A program made the translations under genes and the position numbers. Under the pieces are notes generated by a model. It saw only the letters and a program-made list of their open reading frames with translations. It made no database searches and was not told where the DNA came from. Shown in pieces: positions 23,011 to 33,516 of a stretch of 64,000 bases of DNA. Where the stretch lies: assembly GCA_011037195.1 (NCBI GenBank), contig JAAEAF010014531.1, forward strand, positions 1 through 64,000, written 5' to 3'. The stretch is from Triatoma infestans. Taxonomy: Eukaryota; Arthropoda; Insecta; Hemiptera; Reduviidae. The first letter of the stretch is position 1. Each line of letters opens with the position of its first letter.

Positions 23011-23170
23011 TGCGCCCCCCCCCGGAGTCTTAGTGCACTGGCGGCAGCCAACTCTATCCATTACACAGTGGACGGTGAGCTGTAGAGGCTCCTAAGGATA
23101 GCACTGCTGGCGTCGAACTCGGGATATCCGCAAGATTGTCCAGCGCTCTACCATTGAACTAATCCCATCC
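23011..23170 (-). mobile_element. SINE family A, minus-strand copy
   Basis: The tRNA-like B box (as GTCGAACTCGGG) and the GAGGCTCCTAAGG, TAGTGCACTG and CCCCGGAG body words match the other SINE-A copies in reverse orientation. The tail is lost or mutated, and no clear target duplication was found. Confidence 0.7.
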
Positions 23171-23267
23171 GTATTATAAGTTCAAATACAGCGTTATGGG
23201 CCCGGAATCATTCTGCGGTGTTCCAAGGGTAACAAAATAAGTTTTTATGTCTTTGGTTCGTCCCAAA

Positions 23268-23740
23268 TCATAAGCCTGATGGAAAACTACTGTACAAAGG
23301 TAAGTGAAGAAGTTTAAAGGATCCTCGCAGAAGCTTACGGCAGATCTGCTCAACCAGAGCTTCGTGGTCTTGACCGGGCACTAGGCTCAGGAAGCATATG
23401 AGCCTATTGGGTCTGGTTACCAATGACATGTTTTGGTTAACTATGGAAGAAACTCGCTCAATTTTTTCTGTATTTAGAGCTTGGCAAGAACGTGATTCCT
23501 CCAACTGGACATTCGAATCACAGCGACAAGTTCTATGAAAGCTAATCTCAAGCGGCTATGGCATTTCCTACTGATCACCAGACTTCCATATAAACTCTGA
23601 GCCAGCGGATGACCATGAATTAACCGGGAAGATTTCACAATACATTGCGATAGATTTAGTATCGTGTTGATTATGGGCATTTGTAACCATTCCCCTTTCA
23701 AATCCGATCTGAAAAATCTGGCGTGAAACAATCACGCTAC
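23268..23740 (-). pseudogene. Possible LINE reverse-transcriptase fragment
   Basis: The minus strand contains IERVSSIV, then after a few residues NRLICFLSLVPGQDHEALVE. These resemble the RT segment in which a (W/R)-V-A-x-I-V block is followed by YRPI(C/S)LLSxLGKxLExLV in R1/LOA/jockey-type enzymes. The glycine and lysine of the usual GK are altered. The frame is broken near 23490, and the upstream 85-codon frame shows nothing familiar. The match is weak and rests on one motif. Confidence 0.38.
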
Positions 23741-23989
23741 TTTTTCTTACATATAAAATTACAATTATTTATTAAATGACAAATTTTGTTACACTCAAAT
23801 TTTACATATTTTTGCTAAATTAGTAGTATGGGAGACAATTGAACGCCTACTAATCTTGGCAGGTAGAGAAGTGTTTGCAATAGAGCGCACCATCACCACT
23901 GTTACTATCTATAACAATTAAATTTAACGCCACAACTACCTAAGATCTATTTTTTTTAATATTTTCAAATATTTATGTTTTTTTCCGTG

Positions 23990-24300
23990 CAGTTAGCATA
24001 CCAAGTTGAAAGTACCAACGGTGTAACAAAACTTTAGACCTATCCTGGTCGAATTTGCTCTAGAGCAGGCGCAAGTGTTTTTAACCTGTGATTCTCTGAT
24101 AATCATTCTCAGGTCGTTTTTAATCAATTTCGACATAGAGCTTCCTGAGATGCCAATTCGCGAGACATGATTTTTTTGTTTCCTAAGAGGGTTTCTTCTG
24201 ATCCACGCTGCCACAGCATTAATCGCGTTTTCTGTACGCATTGTACATGAACGCCCGGAACAGGATGTTCACTGAAAGAGAGTGAGTCTTGCCATACCTA
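23990..24300 (-). pseudogene. Tc1/mariner-like transposase fragment (helix-turn-helix region)
   Basis: The minus strand encodes INAVAAWIRRNPLRKQK followed, after a one-base slip, by MSREIGIS-type and SMSKLIKNDLRM sequence. Another frame then gives DQDRSKVLLHR. An (A)V...IRRNP.RKQ...MSRE..IS..SMS(R/K).(L/I)K.DL pattern is the second DNA-binding helix-turn-helix of a widespread group of insect Tc1/mariner-superfamily transposases. The catalytic domain is absent, and no terminal inverted repeats were found. Confidence 0.6.
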
Positions 24301-24724
24301 CTGTTAAACAAACATACGGCTAGTATACCCAGAGTATAAAGTGTTTCAAAAATCTGAGAAAAAAATTGGTGAAGAGATTGTGAACAGCAACACAGTTACC
24401 TTTCTCACCCCCCTCCTTGGTAATGAAATGAGTAAAAAGTTCTTACCGATTAGCATTTAAACCTTTACTAATAAGCTTTAAAAGCAATACACTACTTAAT
24501 GATATAATATACAATAAGATCTTCGTATTCATTGATTGAACTTTTCTACTGATATTTATGGCAGAACTATAGTTTTAGGACAACTAAACATTGCGAAGTA
24601 AGTAACTAAGGAAGTAATACTCCATGTTTGAAATAAATTTGTTAATTTTTGTAAATTAATACCATCAATTATACCAGCATTGGCAGCCATATCGAGGCGC
24701 TACCACTGAACTTTCAAGCCCACG

Positions 24725-24960
24725 TCAACTAAGCATTACCCCCCTTATTACATACCCACAACATTGTCGAATGAACTTCAACTTCGATAGCGAATCTCCA
24801 ATCACCCTATCTCCAAAGCTGTCTCTAGTGGTAGAAGAAATTGAATATAATAAACGACCAACGGAAGGGTTAAGAATTAAACGCTGCCATTCAAAATACC
24901 TCACACTACCAACAGTCACCACTCTTAGCTCGTTCGATTTACACTTTTCTCTCACAATAA
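24725..24960. repeat. Degenerate dispersed repeat R, copy 1
   Basis: Shares ordered words with 50985-51370 (start CAACTAAGCATTACC versus CAACTACGCATTACC; GAATCTCC) and with 58205-58310 (CACTACCAACAGTCACCACT, then GCTCG). Not identified; all copies are decayed. Confidence 0.4.
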
Positions 24961-25796
24961 GAGAAATTTATATGAGTTTTCATATTTTAGAATTTTTTAT
25001 AATATTTCTAACATTCCTTTTTGAATTGAATTAGTATTATTTTGATTTACAAATATTTATTTGATGGCTTCTATTTAACAATAAAAAATAAGTAGCTTAT
25101 GTTTAATAATTCATTCATCTATAAAATCAATCATTAATGTTTTTAAAAAAAACATTTCATGTTTTCAAAATACAAATATAGCTATTGTAAACTTGAATAT
25201 AAACCATACATTTTGACAACAGCATATTCCAACTTGTTGATTTTGCAAGCGGCATTGTACTAATTCAATGTTGGTCCCAGCCACTGTTTTATTTGGTCAC
25301 AATCAAATTATCTCCAATTTCTACACAATTACACAAGTCATTCGATTTTCTGGTTTTATGTAGGTACTGAAAAAATAAATGCAAATTTTATTGTATTTAG
25401 TTTCCTTTTTCTGCCTTACGGATGTAAAACAAAATATATAACATACTACATTCTCAGAATGATGACATTTTGAATTATAGATTTTATGCTTTTATATGAA
25501 AAAAAAATCATTTTAATAATGTTATAAAATGTAACAATTTTTAATGATTGGTTTCTTATAATGTCCAAAAGGGTGTCCACATTGCGATCTCTTAGTTTGA
25601 GTGGCTTCTTATTAACTATTAGGCCATCATCTAATCCGTTAAGTAGATAAAGTGTAAGTAGGTAGGTTTATTCTGTAAATTAAGTTGTACTTCGTTAAAT
25701 ATTTTATATTCTATTCTTGTTAAAAATATAAGTATTTTATATTTTTGAATTCAGTATTTGTAAATTATTTTGTATAATAATTTAATTTCTATAATT
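24961..25796. other. AT-rich spacer
   Basis: No recognised feature upstream of the LOA element's tail. Confidence 0.45.
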
Positions 25797-25818
25797 ATTA
25801 TTATTATTATTATTATCC
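25797..25818. repeat. TAA/TTA microsatellite tail of the LOA element
   Basis: About seven TTA units directly abut the 3' UTR, as expected for LOA elements that end in short tandem repeats rather than poly-A. Confidence 0.85.
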
Positions 25819-25885
25819 TATCTCGGGTGGGCCATGTCCCGGCACTGCAGCCAACAGAGGCTTATTGTGCCACCCCCGATGGTTC

Positions 25886-26935
25886 CTAGTAGACAAACCC
25901 TCCCTCCTTAAGGAGTTTCAGGGCCTTCATCACCAGGTCGTTTTGAGCTACTATCTCCTCAGGTCGCAGAGTACCGAAGGTTTCATACCTCAATCTGATT
26001 ATTGCTACGCAATCGAACAACAGGTGGGAGGCCGTTTCCTCCTCTTCCTGACATAGTCTGCACAAGGGTTCCGCTCGAATGAGTCCTACCTTGTACAGAT
26101 GTTTCCTGAACCTGCCATGACCCGTAAACAGTCCCGTCACCAGAGAAATCTGGCTCCTACTCAGACCAAGGGTCATTCGGGTTCTTCGTTTACACAGTCC
26201 TGGCATCATCCTTTTACTGTGTATAGCACCCGGGCTTCTCCTCCAGAGCTCTTCATGCTTACTGCGACCCCACTCTCTAATCGCTGCACGAATTGCTCCG
26301 CCAGTTATTCCCAGGACCGGCTCTGGACCAATGAACGGAGTGTTAGCCCCGTTCCTGGCCAGTTGATCAGCTGTCTCATTACCCTCAACCCCTGCATGTC
26401 CAGGCACCCACAACAGCTGCACCTTGTTGTGCCTGGAGAGTCTCGACAATGCCTCTCCACATTCCTTAACCAGGGATGAGGTAGTTCTGTGAGCTTCTAA
26501 GGCTTTCAGTGCAGCCTGGCTGTCCGAGCAAATGCGTATGACCTTGCCCCTTGGGGCTCTACGCAGATTCTCCTCGGCACAGACCTTAATAGCAAACACT
26601 TCAGCCTGGAATATCGTGGAATACCTGCCCAGAGGCTTCTCAATAGACACCTCTGGGCCCATTCCATACACTCCCGCTCCAGTCCCGCACTCCATCCTAG
26701 AGCCATCTGTAAACCACAGAGGCCCTGTCCGATAGAGTTTTTCCCACCCCTTGGACCATTCCGCCCTAGAACCTAGGAACACCCGAAATGGAACCTCGAA
26801 ATTGTATGTTGGACACATGCTATCCTGGGCCATGTCTGTCACAGGGCCTGGGTTAACCTTTAGCAATATGTCCAAATGTTTGGCTAAGGAGCCGCACTGC
26901 CTCCAAAGACCACTTTTTGCGCAGTCTATGTGCAC
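25886..26935 (-). pseudogene. LOA ORF2 part 3: RNase H domain and CCHC tail
   Basis: A 349-codon frame that continues ORF2 after a one-base frameshift near 26915. The RNase H fold is complete: LWFTDGSRMECGTGAG (first Asp) near residue 75, FQAEVFAI (Glu) near 108, ICSDSQAALKAL (Asp) near 135, and LLWVPGHAGVEGNETADQLA (conserved His and final Asp) near 175-195. Near residue 290 is CRLCQEEEETASHLLFDC, the CCHC motif that ends ORF2 in this group. The frame stops after KEGGFVY. RNase H would remove RNA from the cDNA hybrid. Presence of RNase H separates this element from typical R1 and jockey elements. Confidence 0.92.
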
Positions 26936-28526
26936 TGGCCCTCGCCTCCGCTTGCACTAACAAGTGCAGCGGTGCCAAGCCCAGCAGCACCTCCAGCGCA
27001 GATGTCGGAGCACTTCTAAAGGCGCCCGTAATGAGGAGGCACCCCAGCCTCTGTACTCCACTGAGGCATCTCTTGGCTGTCTCCTGTTCCGTCTTAGGCC
27101 ACCATACCACCGCGCCATAAGTTATGACCGGTATAATGGCCCGAGTATATATCCAGTGGGTCATCCTTGGAGTTAGCTCCCATGACTTCCCACAGGCCCT
27201 TGTAGCACAGCATAGCGACTTTTTAGCTTTCTGCACTATATATTCTAGATGTGCGTTCCATGTGAGCCTGGTATCTAGGATAACCCCCAGATACCTGACT
27301 CTATCTGACACATCCAGTATCTTCCCAAAGAAGGACATTGCCTTATATTCCTCAATATCCCTCCTCCTAGTAAACGGTACAAGAGTGGTTTTCTGTGGAT
27401 TTACCCCAAGGTCCACTCTACCGCACCATTGTTCTATGCGCCTAAGCGCCTCTTGTAGGAGCTCCCTGACTGTAGATTCGTGCCTGCCTCTGGCTACCAC
27501 CACTAAATCATCAGCGTAGCCCAGCACGGAACATCCAGTACCACTAAGCTCCTCCAACAGTTCATCCACAACCATGCACCACAGAAGCGGGGATAAAACC
27601 CCACCCTGAGGGCAGCCCCTTGTGGGCGCAATCTCTAGCGAAGCTTCACATAGGCTTGCTATAATCCTCCGAGTTTTAAGCACACTGTCGATCCATCTGA
27701 CGATGGGTCTACTGACACCGCGCCTTTCTAACGCCTGAGTAATGAGGCAGAAGGTCGTGTTGCTGAACGCACCCTCAATGTCCAAGAACACACCCGCCGC
27801 TGTTTCCCTGCCATGTACCGACACCTCCAATTCTCCAACAAGAGAATGGAGAGCCGACTCACAGGACTTCCCCGACTGGTAGGCATGCTGTGCAGGGTGC
27901 AGAGGATATCGCCCCAGCACCACCTCTCTAATTTGCAGGTCCACCAGTTTTTCCAGAACTTTCAACATAAATGAGGAAAGACTGATCGGTCTATATGCCT
28001 TAGGCTGGGAGTGCGTTCTTTGCCCTGGCTTCGGTATAAATAGTACTCTTACAGACCTCCATGATCTAGGAACATGGTTGAGAGCCAAACATGCTCTTAT
28101 CAGCCTGCATAGTATAGGAGTAAGAGTTTCCCCGCCCTTCTGTAACAAGGCAGGGAATATTCCGTCAGGTCCTGGTGACTTAAATGGTTTAAAGTGGTTA
28201 ATTGCCCACTTTACCTTATTGTAAGTGACACAGCTTTTGGCTACAGTCCAGTCCTCCCTGGACCCCCGCCGAAGGCCGAGATCCCCCAAGTCCTCATCTG
28301 CCCTTCTCGCTAGCGTCACCTGTGAGTCCGGAAAGTGCGTCTGGATCAATAGTTCCAGAGTGTCTCTTTCGGACTCCGTAAAGTCACCATCCGGTTTCCT
28401 GATAGTTCCGATTGGATTAACCGGCACCTTAGATAATATCTTGTGGAGCTTAGCCCCTTCCGAGGTCGTTTCGACCTCTTCGCATAGCTTTCTCCACGAG
28501 TCCCTTTTGGCTTTCCTAATGGCCAT
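26853..28526 (-). pseudogene. LOA ORF2 part 2: reverse transcriptase
   Basis: A 557-codon frame covering the whole LINE reverse transcriptase. Visible blocks: SPGPDGIFPALLQ near residue 118, FIPKPGQRTH followed by YRPISLSSFMLKVLEKLV near 165-195, AGVFLDIEGAFSNT with a catalytic Asp near 248, GCPQGGVLSPLLW near 304, and GYADDLVVVA with the catalytic Asp pair near 337-340. The thumb and C-terminal region follow with KYLG-like RVRYLGVILDTRLTW and ITYGAVVWWPKT. All catalytic residues are intact. Its upstream junction with the endonuclease is shifted by the 38-bp duplication. Its downstream junction with RNase H is shifted by an indel around the A-run near 26915, after which the frame soon stops. 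The enzyme copies element RNA at the nicked target. Confidence 0.93.
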
Positions 28527-29589
28527 ATTGTAAGAGGTGAGGGCTCTGCGGTACTCCTCCCATAAGCCTCTTCAATATGGGCTCTGCGGTACTCCTCTTC
28601 GCCGCATTAAACATCTTCCTTGCCTTAGCACGGAGGCTGGCCAGCTTATTATTCCACCAGCTGACCTTCCTAGAGGATGACCTCACAACCTCCGCGCAGT
28701 TCTCCTGGTACGCATCAAGGATAACCTTCTGCAGTTGATCTGCCGCATCCTCGATGTCATTACCAGTTGCATAGGTCTGTTTAATGTTTTTAATGTTGAG
28801 GTCCAAGTCCTGTCGATACAATTCCCAGTCTGTACGCCTAGGGTTCCTGTAGCTCCACAGTTGGCCACAGTCAGACAGGAGGTCAAACCTTATGTACATG
28901 TGGTCCGACAGTGAGGGTTCCTTAGACACATGCCAGTTTCTTACCAAAGTCGACATAAAATTAGTAGCGATGGTTAGATCGATCACCTCTCTTCGCCTAA
29001 CGTTAAAGAAGGTGGGTTCTTCACCCTCGTTTATCAAGCATAAGTTATTAGCTAAGATAAATTCCAAGAGCGACTTACCTCTCTGATTGGTTCCTGTGCT
29101 GCCCCACACCTCGTTATGGGCGTTGGCATCACATCCGATCAGTAGTTCCAGTCCACCATCCTTGCAGAAGGCTACCAGCTTGTATACTTCTTCTGAAGGT
29201 GGTGGCTCTGTTGGAAGGTAGGCCGACGCACAGACAAAGTCCTTGAAGCCGCCTCCCATGCGTAGTCTCACCTTAGCCGCCGTCAGATCTCTGTAACAGA
29301 AGTCATTCAGCAGCAAAAAGGTAACATCTTTCCTAATATACATACAAGTTCTAGGATTTTCCAGGCTACGATTATAGACAGTCTTACCTGCAGGTTCTCC
29401 CAGCCCCGCTATTCTTCCACGGACCAGCCAGGGTTCCTGGATCAGGGCTAAGGCGATGTCTTCCTTCATGAGGTAGTTTGATAGCGCAGCTGATGCACCT
29501 TTACTGTGATGGAGATTCACCTGAACGGCTCTCCATCGGTTCTTGAGGTTCGTCTCCCCCTCAGCTATCATCTTTCGCTTTCGCGACAA
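28516..29589 (-). pseudogene. LOA ORF2 part 1: AP-type endonuclease
   Basis: A 357-codon frame that begins MSRKRKMIAEG; its N-terminal 310 residues are an apurinic-type endonuclease domain. Signature positions in order: WRAVQVNLHHSKGA (conserved N) near residue 20, LALIQEPW (catalytic E) near 50, CDANAHNEVWGS near 150, and SDHMYIRF near 225. All key residues are present. The domain nicks the target DNA to prime reverse transcription. The frame leaves the RT frame at 28541-28597, where a 19-bp segment is duplicated at a 38-bp offset and shifts the reading frame. The final residues (MGGVPQSPHLLQYGH) are therefore out-of-frame translation. Confidence 0.9.
28522..28597. repeat. Short direct-plus-inverted duplication inside LOA ORF2
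   Basis: GGGCTCTGCGGTACTCCTC occurs at 28541-28559 and again at 28579-28597 (38-bp offset). CCATATTGTAAGAGG (28522-28536) is inverted as CCTCTTCAATATGG (28567-28580), with one extra base. The insertion is not a multiple of three and breaks ORF2 between the endonuclease and RT. Confidence 0.88.
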
Positions 29590-30720
29590 TCCGGAACTTC
29601 ACCACGTCCATCCCGAGAAAAGCCTCGAAGTTGGACTTTCTAAGGTGTTCCAGAACTTCCTCAGGAATTTCGAATACCAGGGTTTGCCCCCTGGCTTCCA
29701 CCTTCCTGTTGATCATTCTCCACTCTGAGGTATCCAAACCTGCATTCTGTGAATGCAGCTTTTCCAACACCTCAGTTGGAGACGCCTTCCTCAGGGCACC
29801 TGCCACCCACACCGACACCTTGGCAGCCCTGAGGATCTCTTTGGCCAGACGAGTCCGCAGCTTCAATTTCTCCCTATACGGAGAGTCGGGGTCACCGCCT
29901 CCAGCCAGTCCCGCGTTGCCTCATTGCCACAATTGACAATGAGGGCGCCTCTGGACAGATAGCAGCCCCTGAATTGCGGACCGTCCTCGCCAACTATTCT
30001 AGCGACCACCTCGGCCTGTATCCCTTCCACTTGACCTTCCGTCAATTGGACCTCGGGATAATTCACCGGGATAATCGCCATGCGAATATTACTAAGGGCA
30101 TCTCTGAAGGAAGCTACAGCCGTTTCCTCAGAGCCCTTAGGTTTCTTTGGCACCCTAGTGCCACTCGTTCCCGGACCCGTGCTCGGAGTGCTTAGTTCCG
30201 ATCTTCCCCGTTTAGGAGCCCTCTTGGGAGTCGGAGAGGATGTACCAGCTACATCCTCCCTTCTCTTCCCGCCGGGCATCCCCAGGGAAGACGGAGCCGT
30301 CCCACTACCTACCTGGGTCGGTTGCTTGGAAGCAGCCCTCTCCTTCGCCAACCGCTTCCACTGCCTCTTCGACAACCACGCCCTGCCTTCCGCCTCAGCT
30401 TTGCGCCTCGCCTCCTCTCTCCGCTCGGCGCCGCTGAGCTTTCTCGGCGAGATGTGGATGTCTCCAAACTGCTGGGAGACGCCCTGAAGGGGGTCATTCG
30501 CTGAAGGACAAGTGCCTGCACTTGTCCCAGCTATCCCTTCACCCTGTCTCCCCGCTTCATTCTGGGGGAGACTTATACTGTCACCCCCCAGTTCCATCTC
30601 CTCTACTGGTCTCACCCCAGAAACCTGGGGATCTCCACCAGCAGGGGAAATCAGTTTGGGCGAGTTCTGTTCCTCTCGCCCACCCTTCCCTTCTCTATTT
30701 TTATTGAAATCTGGGTTCAT
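29561..30720 (-). pseudogene. LOA element ORF1 (DUF4780-like), frameshifted
   Basis: ORF1 starts at 30720 (MNPDFNKNREG), the first ATG after the putative 5' UTR, and runs 285 codons in one frame. It continues in another frame from about 29866 to 29561. The first 180 residues are a low-complexity, basic and Pro/Ser/Gly-rich region. Residues about 208-280 (RMAIIPVNYPEVQLTEGQ, GCYLSRGALIVNC and TRDWLE) match the DUF4780-type domain of insect LINE ORF1 proteins. The second frame carries the rest of that domain (GLDTSEWRMINRK, then EVLEHLRKSNFEAFLGM). A one-base indel near 29870-29890 separates them. No zinc knuckles are visible. ORF1 products bind the element RNA to form the transposition particle. 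ORF1 and ORF2 overlap by about 29 bases (29561-29589) in different frames, or nearly so. Confidence 0.8.
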
Positions 30721-31126
30721 ACTGTTCCCACGAGAGTCGGAGGAGCTAAATCGTCACTCGTGGCAGTGCCCCATACCACGAGAAGGCTACAATACAATGG
30801 GGTTTCGCCCGGTTCCCCAAGGTGACCGCTACCGCACACATGTTTTACCACCCTGTACGCATTCAGCCTCGACGCGCATCCCATCTCAGCTTGGGTGGGG
30901 ATACCTAAAGGAGTTGGGAAGGATGACTAGGATGGGATAAAGGAGGGGAGGAGCCAGAGGGGTTTATTCCGGCTCCCGCCAGTACCTCGTTTGCCACCTC
31001 CCGAGGGAGGTGCCCAGATCGCACCACGTGGAGGTGAGGTTGACTTGGGGAGTTACAAGCAGACAGAGACGCACAAGGCACTCTGTCCTATCCCCCTTGC
31101 GAGCCCCCTACGTAGGATAAGGACTA
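30721..31126 (-). other. Putative 5' UTR of the LOA element
   Basis: GC-rich, stop-containing sequence between ORF1 and the unrelated plus-strand fragments. LOA elements carry an internal promoter here; none can be pointed to. The outer limit is set only by where the 31127 repeat begins. Confidence 0.55.
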
Positions 31127-31681
31127 TGAGTAGTAGTAGGTGTAGTGACTGGACACACACGGGTGGCTAGTCATTTGCTTAGTATAGAGAGGTCGTTTAG
31201 TCTCATATGTCAGAACTGCGATGATGGAGTTAGGGAAACGGTGTATCACTACTATCTATGTCAGTGTCCTCGGATTATCTACTACCCCTGAGTAGTACTG
31301 AGTGTAGTGAATGGACACACACGGGTGGCTAGTCATTTGCTTAGTATAGGGAGGACGTTTAGTCCCATATACTAATACATACACTAATACTATACTATAC
31401 AGCTCTTCTGGTTAGCCGGACATGCGGGAATAGAGGGCAATGAGAAGGCCGACCGACTGGATAGGGAGGGAACCTCCTAATCTTTTTATGGTCCCGAGCT
31501 AGCCCTTGCCGTCACTAAGAGGTTCTGTGATAGATTAGACTTTGGGAGACGAGAGTTTGGAGAAATATTGGGAGGACACGCAGGGGTGCCTCCAGGCCAA
31601 GAGATGATGGCCCCCCCATGTCAGAACTGCGATGATGGAGTTAGGGAAACGGTGTATTACTACTATCTATGTCAGTGTCCT
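31127..31681 (+). pseudogene. Rearranged fragments of a second LOA-like LINE
   Basis: Three partial pieces of one family lie in the same orientation. Unit A (31127-31207) is repeated at 31289-31370 with a few changes. Unit B (31207-31270) is repeated at 31618-31681 with one mismatch. Unit B encodes a CCHC-like tail (CQNCDDGVRETVYHYYLCQC). Between them, 31400-31480 encodes the end of an RNase H domain (FWLAGHAGIEGNEKADRL) and then, after a stop, a YGPELALAV segment. In LOA ORF2 proteins the order is RNase H, then A-like, then CCHC. Here it is A-B, A, RNase H-B, so parts of at least two head-to-tail copies with deletions, or a permuted insert, are present. It cannot encode a working protein. 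Confidence 0.75.
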
Positions 31682-31928
31682 ATGCATTAACTCTCATGTA
31701 TTTACACCAAGAATGCTTCCCCACTGATGAGCTTGTGACAAATGTGAAGAGGAATTGGCCTAGATCTTTCTCTAGTTGCTAATGAATCCGTTTTGTTCAT
31801 ATTTCAACAAAATATTGGTAAAAAGACTAGAAATTTTTGGACGATATTCAAAATAAATCAGCAGAACTTAGAACAACCACTTTCACTGACACTTTAATGG
31901 AATACAATTACTAGATAGTTGATATAGT

Positions 31929-32123
31929 TTCTGCTTTGATTTAAAATATTTGGTAAAGACTAGTTTAGTAATTCCTTGATAATTATACATCTACTAAAGG
32001 GGAATCCACAACAGTCCTTCTTCGCAGTGGATTAGTCTTTGCTTTGAAATTCTCTACACTCCTACATAAGACATTCTTGCACCACCATAATTATTTTCTC
32101 TCTCTCCTTGGTCTCAAACCATA
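31929..32123 (+). repeat. Direct repeat D, copy 1
   Basis: Begins TTTCTGCTTTGATTTAA and ends near CTCAAACCATA. Shares ordered blocks with 32824-33109, including CACAACAG, TAAGACATTCT and GCACCACCATAAT. The copies lie about 0.9 kb apart in the same orientation. They might be LTRs of a small LTR element, but no TG...CA termini or primer site were identified. Confidence 0.6.
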
Positions 32124-32823
32124 ATCTATTCCCTGGTCATAATCTTAGAAATTTATCTGCTAGACTAAACTATAAAATATTTAAAAATTATTCGCTAAAT
32201 AAAAACATACGTCGTAAAATTATTATAATCAATACTTAGAAAAATAAAAAAAAGTAAAAAAAGCTACATTACAAACGCATTGCTAAATAACAACTATAGA
32301 TTTAATACTAGGTCGTGATAATTCTAATTAAAATTCTATTTATGTAGATAAACATTTATTAATTCCAATTTCTATTAAATACGTGAAATTTTTAATAAAA
32401 ATTAAATTTATATTCTACAAGTATTTGCTTATAAAATATTAATAAGTTGCTCAACTTGGTTGAAATTAAGAAAAATATTCTCAAACATTTTACTAACTTG
32501 AAAGTAAACAAAAGTAATAATCAAATTAAAAGGTTAAATTAGATTAGTTAAATTCATAATTAATTTTTTGATGATATTGTACAAAGTACTAGGTGTATCT
32601 TCGTACTTTTTATTTATTTTGATCTATAGGTCTAGTTGGTAAAAAATTAAGTGTTAATGTTATAGTTATAGTGACAATAAAATCTGGTTATAGTGACTTT
32701 GGGCAATCAGGTTTAATCAGTGCAGGTAATCGAGTCCTTCCGTTTATTGTGATAGGTTAGCAACAGAGATGGCTAGCCTCATTCCGTCGCTATCTCACTA
32801 GGAGGTCATTTTGTGGATCCATT

Positions 32824-33109
32824 ATTCTGCTTTGATTTAAGTATTAGATAAACCACAGTTTCGTAAATTTTTTGGTAATTGTACTTCTTCTAAGGGAAAA
32901 TTACGACAGTCCCACTTTGCGGTGGATTTGTCATTGTTATTACCTTTTCTACACGCCCCTAATTCCTTGTAATTGCACATCTTCTAAAAGGGGAAGCCAC
33001 AACAGACCTATTTTTTTGCAACTTCCTCCTCTCTCCTAAATAAGACATTCTGGCACCACCATAATCATTTTCTCTCTCTCCCTCTCTCTCTCCTTGGGCT
33101 CAAACCATA
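32824..33109 (+). repeat. Direct repeat D, copy 2
   Basis: Partner of 31929-32123, longer because of an internal duplication: the TAATTGTACTTCTTCTAAGG segment near 32875 recurs as TAATTGCACATCTTCTAAAAG near 32970. Confidence 0.6.
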
Positions 33110-33516
33110 TTATACACTTTTCATAAGGACTCATTATTGTTGGGAAAGAAAGTGTATTAATTAAAATTCAAGGTTCTAATAATTGTGCAGCAGATCTTGC
33201 AGATTTCTCGGCTTTAATTATGCCATCCATAATATTAGTGAAGAGCTCAGTATTTTACCATCTGCAGTTGGTAACAACTTTGTCTGACTTGGAAAAAGTC
33301 TCAGATGAAAAGCTTTCGTTAAAAAACTGCAATTGGGGAAAAACGCTCATGGAATAAAGCGCGCACAAAAAAAAATAAGAATCTAGGAAGAAGCGCAGCA
33401 AATTTTTTGAAATTGTGTCCTTCTTTTTGTCTGGTTGTCTGTTACGGTTTCTTTCTTTTTTTTTTGGACACAGACAACTTTCGACATCTGCTACTACAAT
33501 AAAAAAATTTGACGTA

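Larger units (their letters stand above)
25797..31126 (-). mobile_element. LOA-clade non-LTR retrotransposon, nearly complete
   Basis: A 5.3-kb minus-strand LINE with, in order, a 5' UTR (about 30721-31126), ORF1 (30720-29561), ORF2 with AP-type endonuclease (29589-28516), reverse transcriptase (28526-26853), RNase H and CCHC tail (26935-25886), a short 3' UTR, and a TAA-repeat tail (25797-25818). An RNase H domain downstream of RT and a simple-repeat tail fit the LOA group. G+C is clearly higher than the surrounding DNA. Frames are broken at three points, once in ORF1 and twice in ORF2, but stops are otherwise absent, so this is a fairly recent insertion. The 5' end is uncertain, and I could not identify the target duplication. 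Confidence 0.9.
31682..33514. other. AT-rich region containing two direct-repeat copies
   Basis: Apart from the direct repeats listed separately, no gene or known element is seen. CT microsatellites occur near 32098-32107 and 33070-33093 inside the repeats. Confidence 0.5.

Noticed and set aside
26099..30940. Plus-strand frames of 60-142 codons opposite the LOA element
   Set aside because: They are antisense shadows of the higher-GC minus-strand ORF1 and ORF2, which carry the real motifs.
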